Origin: Ignavibacteriota bacterium
GTDB taxonomy: Bacteria; Bacteroidota; Ignavibacteria; Tepidaquicellales; Tepidaquicellaceae
DNA length: 24,996 nucleotides
Assembly (NCBI GenBank): GCA_003158365.1
Contig: PMIW01000084.1
Location: 1-24,996, forward strand
Direction of reading: 5' to 3'
Part shown: in pieces, positions 1-7,207 of the stretch
How the letters are laid out: every line of letters begins with the position of its first letter
Position numbering within the stretch: the first letter of the stretch is position 1
Notes under the pieces: model-generated
Databases searched by the model: none
The model's input: the letters and a program-made list of their open reading frames with translations, nothing else
Told to the model about the DNA's origin: nothing
Translations under genes and position numbers: made by a program

Positions 1-638
1 GAATCCTGAAGACGGCCGTTAGAGCCGAGTTTTACATTTGATGGTGTCTTTGCAGTTAAATCTAGAAGTGCTTTATCTGAAGGTCTGTCCCAGCAGGGGA
101 ACCAGTATCTTGCACCTTCAGGCTCGCAGTCCGTGTATACATAGCCGGAAGTCAGGGAATAAAAAGCCTGGTCTGAAACATTATTGTGCCTGTAATAAAT
201 TTTTATTGTAACCTGTTCATTCGGATTATAAGTCCTGTCGAGTATTATGGTTACTAAATTTGTTGAACTGCTATGTGTAAAATTCAGAGCAGTACCGCTT
301 AACAACCGGACGGAATCAATTACAAGCGATGTGTAAACTGCATTAAGATTAATCGAGTTCAATGTTGAATCTACAAGGAAGTTTATTACGTCACTTCCTG
401 AAAAACCGGCATTTCCCGGTGTCTTAAAACAATTATAAATATTGAGGTTAAGAGTATATTTCAGAACATCATAAGTATGCTTTGGCGTGTTTGGAGAATC
501 ACCGAATAATTTTATTATGTTCGGATTATTTGACTTTTGGTGTGAACATATTTCTGCACCTGTCATTGTACTGAAGTCCTGTCCAAAAAGAAAGTTACTC
601 GATATAAACAGTACAAGCAGAAAAGATAATTTTTTCAT
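1..638 (-). CDS. M1 family aminopeptidase, N-terminal part (partial)
   Basis: Reading the minus strand from an ATG at 636-638 gives an open frame of 212 codons that runs off the left edge. It starts with a typical signal peptide (MKKLSFLLVLFISSNFLFGQ). Near residues 177-190 it carries GARYWFPCWDRPSDKA, which matches the conserved N-terminal beta-sandwich motif of peptidase family M1 (ARYWFPC.D.P..KA). The zinc site HExxH...E would lie beyond the edge, so catalytic competence cannot be checked. Family members are zinc aminopeptidases acting on peptides; with a signal peptide this one would act in the periplasm or outside the cell. An S46 dipeptidyl-peptidase elsewhere in the window fits a peptide-feeding lifestyle. 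No clear Shine-Dalgarno precedes the start; the leader is A/T-rich. The family call rests on one motif and the overall style. Confidence 0.82.
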   Translation of the reverse strand, partial: MKKLSFLLVLFISSNFLFGQDFSTMTGAEICSHQKSNNPNIIKLFGDSPNTPKHTYDVLKYTLNLNIYNCFKTPGNAGFSGSDVINFLVDSTLNSINLNAVYTSLVIDSVRLLSGTALNFTHSSSTNLVTIILDRTYNPNEQVTIKIYYRHNNVSDQAFYSLTSGYVYTDCEPEGARYWFPCWDRPSDKALLDLTAKTPSNVKLGSNGRLQD

Positions 639-764
639 AAATATTTTGTTTATTATTTATTTGTATAAAATAATTATTTTACGTATTAATAAAATTGCAT
701 TTATTTATCTTAAAATAAACATTTACAATTTTAAAACATACCCCTATTTTATATTGTTCATTAG

Positions 765-794
765 TTGACTTGTATTAATTATTTCCATTATATA
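765..794 (+). promoter_or_regulatory. Sigma-70-like promoter upstream of small-RNA candidate
   Basis: TTGACT at 765-770 is followed after 18 bases by TATATA at 789-794. This is a near-consensus -35/-10 pair that would start transcription near 800, towards the terminator at 875-906. The main sigma factor of Bacteroidota can prefer a different consensus (TTTG / TAnnTTTG), so this is suggestive only. The background is very AT-rich, so a -10 match alone means little; the -35 match carries the weight. Confidence 0.4.
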
Positions 795-799
795 AATTT

Positions 800-906
800 T
801 AAATACCGTTTACGCCTTGATTATCAGACTTAGTTGCTCTGTTAATACGAACAAGTTACGTTTTCGGTTATATGCACCCTTCGGGAGACCGAAGGGTGTT
901 ATTTTT
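800..906 (+). ncRNA. Candidate small RNA or untranslated leader
   Basis: About 107 bases lie between a sigma-70-like promoter and a strong intrinsic terminator, with no convincing coding frame. Both flanking genes point away from it: the M1 peptidase is on the minus strand and the MFS gene lies downstream. The interior has a small possible hairpin, in which ACTTAGTT pairs with AACAAGT across a one-base bulge. I do not recognise it as 6S, SRP, tmRNA or a known riboswitch. It could also be an attenuated 5' leader of the MFS gene, whose start is about 110 bases past the terminator. I see no sequence upstream complementary to the terminator arm that could act as an anti-terminator, which makes a free-standing RNA more likely. 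Confidence 0.4.
875..906 (+). terminator. Strong intrinsic terminator with no gene upstream
   Basis: CACCCTTCGG (875-884) and CCGAAGGGTG (889-898) form a perfect 10-bp stem closed by the GNRA-type loop GAGA. The tract TTATTTTT (899-906) follows. The T-run is only on the plus-strand side, so it stops rightward transcription. No protein-coding gene ends before it on this strand. Confidence 0.85.
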
Positions 907-1065
907 AGTAAAAAATTTCATATCGTCTTTATATTGAAATATTAATTCATATAAATTAGTTTAATACTATTGTGATTTGATATGATTTAAAAAACTTGAA
1001 CAAAGGAATAAAACACGAATAATTCATCCCAAATATTCAGGGCACTAAAATACAGAAATTTCAAG

Positions 1066-2274
1066 TTGTTCTTTACCGGGCAGTCAATATCTCTTATCGG
1101 AACATGGATTCAAATGATTGCAATGAGCTGGCTGGTTTACGATTTGTCACATTCGGCTTTTTTGCTTGGCTTGGTGGGATTTGTCAGCCGTATCCCGACT
1201 CTGGTATTTGCCCCTTTTGCAGGAGTAATTGCCGACAGGTTTAATAAATATAAGTTACTCTTTTTAACACAGGTTCTTGCAATGATTCAAGCTGTAATTA
1301 TTACAATTCTTCTTTTTACTAACGTTATCCAGATCTGGCATATTTTGGTTCTCGGAATTTTCTTGGGAATTGTCAATTCACTTGATGTACCTGTACGTCA
1401 GTCATTTGTAATAGAATTAATCGAAAAAAAAGAAGATTTAAGCAATGCAATAGCTTTAAATTCGGCAATGGTCAATGGTGCACGGCTGATTGGACCAAGC
1501 ATCGCCGGGATACTCGTTGCATCGTTCGGTGAATCATGGTGCTTTATGATTAATTCACTGAGCTTTATTGCAATTCTGTCCACCTTAATGCTCATGAAAA
1601 TTACCCCGATTCGGAAAGAGATAAAAGTTGAAAGCTATATAAAAAATTTTAAAGAAGGATTTAAATACGTATACGGTTTTCATCCTATCAGGGATATTCT
1701 GTTATTGCTTGCTCTTGTAAGCCTTATGGGAATGCCGTTCCAGATATTAATGCCCGTCTTTGCAAAAGATGTTTTTCACGGAGGACCCGATATTCTTGGA
1801 ATATTAATGGCTTCCATAGGTGCAGGAGCCCTTATCGGCGCTCTTTATCTGGCTTATAGAAAAACTGTCGTCGGATTGGGAAAAAATTTAGCAATGGCTA
1901 CAGGACTTTTTGGAACAGGTCTTGTTCTTTTTTCGCTTTCTCAAACATTCTGGCTTTCTTTAATTATTTTAATGTTTACTGGGCTCGGTATGATGGTGGA
2001 AATTACAGCAAGCAATACTATGCTTCAGACAATTTCGGAAGATGATAAGCGCGGAAGGGTTATGAGCTTTTATACAATTGCATTTATGGGAACAGTTCCG
2101 CTCGGCAATCTTTTTTCGGGTTTGTTTTCCGATTTAATAGGTGCTTCCAATACTATTCTGATAGGAGGTGTGGCCTGTATAATCGGTGCAATAATATTTG
2201 CAACCCGCCTGCCTGCTTTTAGAAAATTACTCAAACCGGTTTATATTAAAAAAGAGATTATAACTTTGGAGTAA
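1066..2274 (+). CDS. MFS exporter, EntS-like (MFS_3 family)
   Basis: This is a membrane transporter of the major facilitator superfamily with about 12 hydrophobic segments. GQSISLIGTWIQ at the first helix and FAGVIADRFNKYKLL in the loop between helices 2 and 3 are typical of the MFS_3/enterobactin-exporter-like subfamily, which exports small molecules across the inner membrane. The TTG at 1066 is only the first conventional start in frame. The frame continues upstream from 1015 to 1065 and encodes IFRALKYRNFKLF, which matches the usual N-terminus of this family. The true start is therefore probably upstream, perhaps the ACG at 1015, seven bases after AAAGGA (1002-1007); an in-frame stop at 1009-1011 limits it. 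The gene stands alone, and its substrate cannot be read from the sequence. Confidence 0.85.
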   Translation: MFFTGQSISLIGTWIQMIAMSWLVYDLSHSAFLLGLVGFVSRIPTLVFAPFAGVIADRFNKYKLLFLTQVLAMIQAVIITILLFTNVIQIWHILVLGIFLGIVNSLDVPVRQSFVIELIEKKEDLSNAIALNSAMVNGARLIGPSIAGILVASFGESWCFMINSLSFIAILSTLMLMKITPIRKEIKVESYIKNFKEGFKYVYGFHPIRDILLLLALVSLMGMPFQILMPVFAKDVFHGGPDILGILMASIGAGALIGALYLAYRKTVVGLGKNLAMATGLFGTGLVLFSLSQTFWLSLIILMFTGLGMMVEITASNTMLQTISEDDKRGRVMSFYTIAFMGTVPLGNLFSGLFSDLIGASNTILIGGVACIIGAIIFATRLPAFRKLLKPVYIKKEIITLE

Positions 2275-2391
2275 GAATAGTATAGCAATCATAATCTTCA
2301 ATTTATTTTTGTAATTTCCTGCAAATAATTTAATAAAAATAAATCAGGAACTAATAAAGTGATTTTTATAGTTGTTTATAGAAAAACGACT

Positions 2392-3174
2392 ATGGATAAA
2401 ATTAAAATAATTGCAATATTTTTTTATATGATACTATCAATTCATGCAATATCTCAAATACATACAGAAACAGTCGAATACAAAGACGGCTCTGCTACTC
2501 TGAAAGGTTATATTGCCTATGATGAATCCTTAAAAGGCACTCGCCCGGGAATACTTGTTGTTCACGAGTGGTGGGGTTTGAATGATTATGCTAAAATGCG
2601 CTGCGAAATGCTTGCAAAACTCGGTTACTTCGCATTTGCAGCGGATATTTACGGAGACGGATTCCAGACAACCAGCATGGAAGAAGCAGGTAAACATGCA
2701 GGAATATATAGGAATGACAGACAGCTTATGAGGCAGAGAATTAATCTGGCTCTTGCAGAATTAAAGAGACAAAAACTAGTTGACCCTGATAAGATTGCTG
2801 CAATCGGATATTGTTTCGGCGGAACTGTTTCACTTGAACTTGCACGAAGCGGTGCAGATGTCAAAGGAATAGTCAGTTTCCATGGCGGTCTTGATACTCC
2901 AAACCCTGCCGATGCCAAAAATATAAAAGCAAAAATTCTCGTGCTGACAGGCGGGGACGACCCTAATGTAAAAGATGAACAGGTCGAAAATTTCAAAAAT
3001 GAGATGAGAGATGCAGGGGTTGATTACGAAATTACAATTTACGGCGGCGCTGTTCATGCATTCACTAATCCTAATGCCGGTAGCGATAACTCTAAAGGAA
3101 TGGCATATAATGAAAAAGCAGATAAACGTTCCTGGGAAGCAATGAAATCTTTTTTTAACGAGATTTTTAAATAG
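2392..3174 (+). CDS. Dienelactone hydrolase family protein, exported
   Basis: This is an alpha/beta hydrolase of the dienelactone hydrolase family. I chose the ATG at 2392 because it begins a clean signal peptide (MDKIKIIAIFFYMILSIHAISQ); an upstream GTG at 2359 would bury it. The family motifs are present: HEWWGLNDY near the oxyanion region, the cysteine nucleophile in GYCFGG (C141), an acidic residue in GGDDPNV (probably D190) and histidine in GAVHAFTNP (H222). Together these form the Cys-Asp-His triad. Length (260 residues including signal) is normal for secreted members. Substrate specificity is unknown; secreted relatives are often annotated as generic carboxylesterases. It lies 117 bases after the MFS gene on the same strand, and its stop is only six bases from the convergent gene at 3181. 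Confidence 0.9.
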   Translation: MDKIKIIAIFFYMILSIHAISQIHTETVEYKDGSATLKGYIAYDESLKGTRPGILVVHEWWGLNDYAKMRCEMLAKLGYFAFAADIYGDGFQTTSMEEAGKHAGIYRNDRQLMRQRINLALAELKRQKLVDPDKIAAIGYCFGGTVSLELARSGADVKGIVSFHGGLDTPNPADAKNIKAKILVLTGGDDPNVKDEQVENFKNEMRDAGVDYEITIYGGAVHAFTNPNAGSDNSKGMAYNEKADKRSWEAMKSFFNEIFK

Positions 3175-3180
3175 TATTAA

Positions 3181-3864
3181 TTACCTGACTTTAGATAAAT
3201 TTTCATCCAGGAGCTGTCTTATTTTATATATCTCTGCATTTACCTCATAAGGATAGACCAACTGCATCTGGTCTTCCTTACCTATTACCATATCCAGATA
3301 TATACTGTATTTCTCGGAATTGAAATCCGGTAATCTTGGAATTTCATTTAGGCGTTTATTTTTTTCATAATAATAATCTTCAATTCTTTTCTTCTCATCA
3401 TCGGTTTTCCAGACATAAATTTCCTCACCCTTGCTGATTGCAAATTTATCTCTTAAATGTTCTATTTCATATTTTTGCGGCAGCGAATAGATAATTTTCT
3501 GTAATGCAATATTCAGTACTATTGAAGTTGCAAGCTCATTTGAATCAAGCTTAGTATAATAGCGGAAAATAAATCTTGGTTTCTCGCACTTACCGTTTTT
3601 TATTATGCGCATGTTAATCTCATCGCGTGTTTCTATCGATACAGGAGCATTAATCCTGTTCTCGTATAATACATATGCGGAATCTTCTTTCTGAATAAAT
3701 AATGTATCGTTGGAGCTGTTAATACTCCATCCCGCTGGCAATAAATTTTTCAATTTCATTAACATTAAATCATCCCCCGGTATCGAGTCCTGTGGAATAC
3801 TCGGAAAGCATAGACTAAAGCTAAAAATGAAAAGTATAAAAAACGAAACTGATATTTTTTTCAT
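3181..3864 (-). CDS. Exported protein of unknown function
   Basis: I do not recognise this 227-residue protein. It starts with a signal peptide (MKKISVSFFILFIFSFSLCF); the cysteine at 19 is not in a good lipobox, so it is probably soluble and periplasmic. The rest is hydrophilic, mixed alpha/beta in character and rich in Tyr, Glu and Lys, with no repeats or metal motif. A stretch at about 160-180 (DDEKKRIEDYYYEKNKRLNE) is probably helical. The gene is 31 bases downstream of the asparaginase-like gene on the same strand and may be the last gene of that cluster. It meets the dienelactone hydrolase gene tail to tail with no visible terminator between them. The frame and signal peptide are convincing; the function is not inferable. 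Confidence 0.8.
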   Translation of the reverse strand: MKKISVSFFILFIFSFSLCFPSIPQDSIPGDDLMLMKLKNLLPAGWSINSSNDTLFIQKEDSAYVLYENRINAPVSIETRDEINMRIIKNGKCEKPRFIFRYYTKLDSNELATSIVLNIALQKIIYSLPQKYEIEHLRDKFAISKGEEIYVWKTDDEKKRIEDYYYEKNKRLNEIPRLPDFNSEKYSIYLDMVIGKEDQMQLVYPYEVNAEIYKIRQLLDENLSKVR

Positions 3865-3895
3865 AATTGAATAGAAAATAATTATTATTTTATAA

Positions 3896-4384
3896 TCAGA
3901 TATTTACAAACTTCCCCGAGATCTTATCCCTTTTTACTTCATCAAAGGGATAAATTGTTCCGTTCATTGCTATATATATTCCGTGCTTCAATAAATTTAC
4001 CGCACCAACTGCAGCTCCCACATTAAAGTCTGCATCCGAATTAGTGAATTTTTCGGGTTTGAACGCTCCCGTAAGTACAATTGTTTTATTTTCCACATCA
4101 CTCAGAAATATTGCCGTATCAATCATTGTATCCGTACCGTGAGTAATAATAATTTTATCTGTATCTGCTTTTTCGCATTCTTCAAATATTTTCTTCTTAT
4201 CTTTAACCGTAATATCCGTGCTGTCTTTTCTCAGCAGTGAAATCACCTCGTATTCAAATGCAGGATTTATCCTTTCGAGTATCTGCCTCACGGCAGGCTC
4301 TGTAATTTCAAATCCGTAACCTTTTACTTTCTTCGGATAGTCCTTATCTATTGTACCGCCTGTCTGAATAAAAAGAATTTTCAT
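3896..4384 (-). CDS. Single-domain asparaginase-like protein
   Basis: The 162 residues correspond to only the N-terminal domain of type I/II L-asparaginases, which are normally about 330 residues. The catalytic elements are all visible: TGGTI with T11, HGTDT with T84 and D85, and a lysine at K100 just before the VLTGAFKP strand, matching the Thr-Thr-Asp-Lys set of the family. The C-terminal domain that completes the intersubunit active site is missing. The protein ends with a normal stop and no broken frame follows, so this looks like a genuine short form rather than a pseudogene. Similar short asparaginase-domain proteins exist in other bacteria; amidohydrolase activity is uncertain. Its ATG overlaps the stop of the MFS gene by four bases (ATGA), suggesting translational coupling. 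Confidence 0.87.
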   Translation of the reverse strand: MKILFIQTGGTIDKDYPKKVKGYGFEITEPAVRQILERINPAFEYEVISLLRKDSTDITVKDKKKIFEECEKADTDKIIITHGTDTMIDTAIFLSDVENKTIVLTGAFKPEKFTNSDADFNVGAAVGAVNLLKHGIYIAMNGTIYPFDEVKRDKISGKFVNI

Positions 4385-5652
4385 GATTTAATTATATTTA
4401 ATTTATTCTTTTCATAATATTTCAAAACAATCAATAAAAAATAGAGCAGCGCAAGCACGCAAATGCCCGAACAGATTAAAAATGCAGTCGATATTGATGT
4501 CAACTCGGAAATCAAACCAATAAATGCCATCCCTATTCCAATGCCTAAATCAAAAATCGTATAATAAGTCGAGTTTGCCGCTCCCCTTCTGTGCACTTCG
4601 ACCATGTTATTTACCATTGCCTGAAATGCAGGAATGGCAATTCCATTGCCCAGTCCCATCAGCAATCCCGAACCAAGGTATCCCGTATAATTTTTAAAAA
4701 GTGCAATAATTAAAAATCCAATTATTAGTAAAAGCAACCCTCCGCTTACAACCTTCAACGGACCTTCCTTATCGAATATCCTTCCCGAAAATGTCCTGCC
4801 GAGAAAAATTCCCAATGCGTAAATAACAAAAAATATTCCCGGATTCTCAATTCCGATTTCCTTTCCATATAATGCTACAAATGAAAGCAGGCCTCCGTAT
4901 GTAATTTGCGTAAGTATAACATTAAAAGAGGGAATCAGTGATTTTTTCTCAATCAGGTTTTTCCACTTAAAACCCTTATTATCTTTATGCGGAATAAAAG
5001 GAGGATATTTTATAAACATAAGTAAAACAAATCCTAAAACACTAAGTATAAATCCGGTGATAAACATTCTGCCGAAATTCCCGCCGTATGATAACCATAA
5101 TCCTAATGCAGGACCAATTGCCATGGAAAGCGTCATAGCAAAACCGAAATACCCTATCCCCTCGCCTCTTCTGGAAGGAGGAATAATATCAACGGCAAGA
5201 GTTGTTCCTGAAGTCGATGTAACTCCCCAGGCAAGTCCGTGTGCAAATCTCAATACACCCATTAGTAATATTGTACCGACGAAACCGTACAAACCAAACA
5301 GAATCGAAAAAATCAGGAATGACCATATATAAATTCTCTTTCTCCCGAGACTGTCCACGGCTATTCCCGAAAAAGGACGGATTAAAAGCGCGGCTATCGT
5401 GTACATAGAAAGTACCAGCCCGACAATACTTTTGTCTGCCTTCATTATGTCTGTTACGTAAACCGGAAGGACGGATATGAGGAAATAAAATGCAATTCCC
5501 ATAAATAGGTTTGCTGTCAGCAAAAGAATAAAATCTTTATTCCATATTCTATCCGATATTTTCTTTGAGTCTTTTATATAAATCTTATCAGCTAAATTAA
5601 GATGTTTAAATATATCCTTATATATAAATTTTTCAAGTGAATAATGATTCAA
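4381..5652 (-). CDS. MFS transporter
   Basis: This is an inner-membrane major facilitator transporter of 423 residues with about 12 hydrophobic segments. The loop after helix 2 carries the family motif as RPFSGIAVDSLGRKRIY, and the second half repeats it weakly (GRTFSGRIFDKEGP). The first membrane segment begins only near residue 40, after an unusually long hydrophilic N-terminus (MNHYSLEKFIYKDIF...). No other ATG lies between, and the start overlaps the upstream RNase gene by 20 bases, which supports coupled translation. The usual substrates of this kind of drug/metabolite transporter are not predictable. It lies inside the minus-strand cluster that runs from the PEBP lipoprotein to the asparaginase-like gene. 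Confidence 0.88.
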   Translation of the reverse strand: MNHYSLEKFIYKDIFKHLNLADKIYIKDSKKISDRIWNKDFILLLTANLFMGIAFYFLISVLPVYVTDIMKADKSIVGLVLSMYTIAALLIRPFSGIAVDSLGRKRIYIWSFLIFSILFGLYGFVGTILLMGVLRFAHGLAWGVTSTSGTTLAVDIIPPSRRGEGIGYFGFAMTLSMAIGPALGLWLSYGGNFGRMFITGFILSVLGFVLLMFIKYPPFIPHKDNKGFKWKNLIEKKSLIPSFNVILTQITYGGLLSFVALYGKEIGIENPGIFFVIYALGIFLGRTFSGRIFDKEGPLKVVSGGLLLLIIGFLIIALFKNYTGYLGSGLLMGLGNGIAIPAFQAMVNNMVEVHRRGAANSTYYTIFDLGIGIGMAFIGLISELTSISTAFLICSGICVLALLYFLLIVLKYYEKNKLNIIKS

Positions 5653-6391
5653 CTTCCTTACGCAAATCTTCGGAAAAATTCAGCATTTTCTTGAAATGTG
5701 AGCCCTTCCAGTATATTTTACTGCAAATTGTGCATTGGTGAAATTCGGTAAAATATTTAATTGTATTCGGAAGAAGCTTGTTTTCAATTTCTGCTTTCGG
5801 AACAAGCGTCAATATTCCGTTGCATTCACTGCATCTTTTGAAAAGCTTTATATCAGATAGTAAATCGGATGTGTGAAGAACCTGGATTACCTGCTGGTGA
5901 GCGTCCTGTGACCTTATCCAGTAACCGCAGACTACTCGGCTGTTCTTCAACAGGAAAATATTTCGTGTCAGGATTGCTCTTTTTTCCTCGTTGGAAATTT
6001 TTATGATTTCTTTTTCTTTATATTTATTGCTGTATAGAGTATCGAAACCAAGCATCCTCAGATATTTTGCAAGCTTTCCGAGCTGTATATCCGCAATAAA
6101 TATTGGATTTCTTAGCGGCTTTTCCCTTAAGTGGGTCAGCTCCGAAATATCCATATTCTCAAATACGGGATAGACCGAAACAAAATCCCCGTCCTGAAGA
6201 TTGTAGTCAAAATTTACGGATACACCGTTTACAATAATAAGGTCAACTTCAGTATGCGGTACGCCAAATGATTCTACAACATCTTTCACTGAAGGATTTC
6301 CTTCAATATTATAATCAAAAATAATTTTCTTTCTTTTTTCGGGGAGAAAATCATTCAGCTCTTCATAAAATCTGAATTTTAATTCATTCAT
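5633..6391 (-). CDS. Ubiquitin-like/Mut7-C RNase domain protein
   Basis: The 252-residue protein has two known modules. Residues about 1-80 resemble the ThiS/MoaD-like ubiquitin fold found fused to Mut7-C (LQDGDFVSVYPVFE is a ThiS-like end). Residues about 95-235 are the Mut7-C RNase domain, a PIN-like fold, with FIADIQLGKLAKYLRMLGFDT (acidic residue D101) and the LTRN motif at 141-144. A zinc ribbon follows with cysteine pairs C187/C190 and C220/C223. The family is predicted to cleave RNA; direct biochemistry is limited. It acts in the cytosol. Its ATG shares one base with the stop of the PEBP gene (TAATG), and its end overlaps the MFS start, so it is firmly embedded in the cluster. Confidence 0.9.
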   Translation of the reverse strand: MNELKFRFYEELNDFLPEKRKKIIFDYNIEGNPSVKDVVESFGVPHTEVDLIIVNGVSVNFDYNLQDGDFVSVYPVFENMDISELTHLREKPLRNPIFIADIQLGKLAKYLRMLGFDTLYSNKYKEKEIIKISNEEKRAILTRNIFLLKNSRVVCGYWIRSQDAHQQVIQVLHTSDLLSDIKLFKRCSECNGILTLVPKAEIENKLLPNTIKYFTEFHQCTICSKIYWKGSHFKKMLNFSEDLRKEVESLFT

Positions 6392-6963
6392 TATTGTCTT
6401 TTATATTTTCCGATTAATTCTGCACTTGCAATAATATGTCCTTCCATTGCTTTGAGAAGCTTGCTCTTCGTCAAATCATCTTTATCAATTAAATTATCCA
6501 GTGCGTAAAGTTTAAAATAATACCTGTGCGTTCCGCCCGGAGGGCAGGGGCCGTCATAACCTGTCTTTTTGAAATCCGTTATCCCCTGTTTTGTTCCGTT
6601 TTCAAAACTATTATCTTTTGGATATTTTTCTTTGAGTTCGTTTATACCGGGAGGAATATTGTATATCACCCAATGTACCCAGTCTCCTGATGGCGCATCG
6701 GGATCATTGCAGATAATCGCAAAACTTTTAACTCCGGTTGGAAATCCCGTCCAGGAAATCTGCGGAGATATATTTTCACCGTCACATGTAAATTTACCCG
6801 GCATCAATTCTCCGTCTTTAAATTCTGAACTTGTAATTTTCATTTCCGTTTCGCTCCTTTCTTTTTTTGAAACCTGTTCCGGAGGTTTCGTCTCTTGTTT
6901 CTTATTCTGGCAGGAAATAAAAAACATTGTTAAAAATAGAATAAAGAAATATTTGCTTTGCAT
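6391..6963 (-). CDS. YbhB/YbcL-type PEBP lipoprotein
   Basis: This is a phosphatidylethanolamine-binding-protein/Raf-kinase-inhibitor-like protein. The N-terminus is a lipoprotein signal with the lipobox FISC (acylated C18), followed by a charged linker, so it should sit in the cell envelope. The core has the bacterial YbhB/YbcL pattern: FTCDGENISPQISW, NDPDAPSGDWVHWVIYNIP with the DPDAP anion-binding loop, and GYDGPCPPGGTHRYYFKLYALD with the GPCPPxGxHRY motif. Length is normal. AAGGA about ten bases before the ATG is one of the clearer ribosome-binding sites in the window. It is the first gene of the minus-strand cluster and is divergent from the cupredoxin gene, with an inverted repeat between them. 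The ligand is unknown. Confidence 0.93.
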   Translation of the reverse strand: MQSKYFFILFLTMFFISCQNKKQETKPPEQVSKKERSETEMKITSSEFKDGELMPGKFTCDGENISPQISWTGFPTGVKSFAIICNDPDAPSGDWVHWVIYNIPPGINELKEKYPKDNSFENGTKQGITDFKKTGYDGPCPPGGTHRYYFKLYALDNLIDKDDLTKSKLLKAMEGHIIASAELIGKYKRQ

Positions 6964-7033
6964 AAAATGTTTTCCTTGTATATACGGCTATATTTTAATA
7001 AAAAAATTCTTTAAATGTAAGAAGATAATTTGG

Positions 7034-7075
7034 GTAAAATTTTGCAATTTTCAGAGAAATGATGCAAAATTTTAC
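7034..7075. repeat. Perfect 13-bp inverted repeat in divergent promoter region
   Basis: GTAAAATTTTGCA (7034-7046) is repeated inverted as TGCAAAATTTTAC (7063-7075), with 16 bases between. The stem can extend inward, ATTT pairing with AAAT past a two-base bulge. It lies 70 bases before the PEBP gene start and 133 bases before the cupredoxin start, so it could be an operator for either direction. It is not placed to terminate any visible gene. Confidence 0.7.
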
Positions 7076-7207
7076 TGTTTTCTTAATTATCCGTTGTGAT
7101 TGTTAACTTACATATTTTTAATTGTTTGACATATTGGAACTTTAATTCAAATGAGATTATTTAAGTATTAATAAGAACATTTTGAAAATAACAAAAAAAT
7201 AAAAAAT

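Noticed and set aside
487..768. 93-codon plus-strand open frame
   Set aside because: It lies mostly antisense to the M1 peptidase; its second half is A/T-rich low-complexity sequence and no domain or signal is visible.
819..950. Open stretch from a TTG near 819 that runs through the terminator
   Set aside because: There is no good start or ribosome site, it passes through a perfect terminator stem, and the translation lacks protein-like features.
4381..5652. Idea that the long polar N-terminus of the MFS protein is an annotation artefact
   Set aside because: No ATG start lies between residue 1 and the first membrane helix, and the overlap with the upstream gene fits the style of the cluster, so I kept the long form.
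7126..7131. TTGACA upstream of the cupredoxin gene as a promoter
   Set aside because: No acceptable -10 box lies 16-19 bases downstream, and no TAnnTTTG box fits either.
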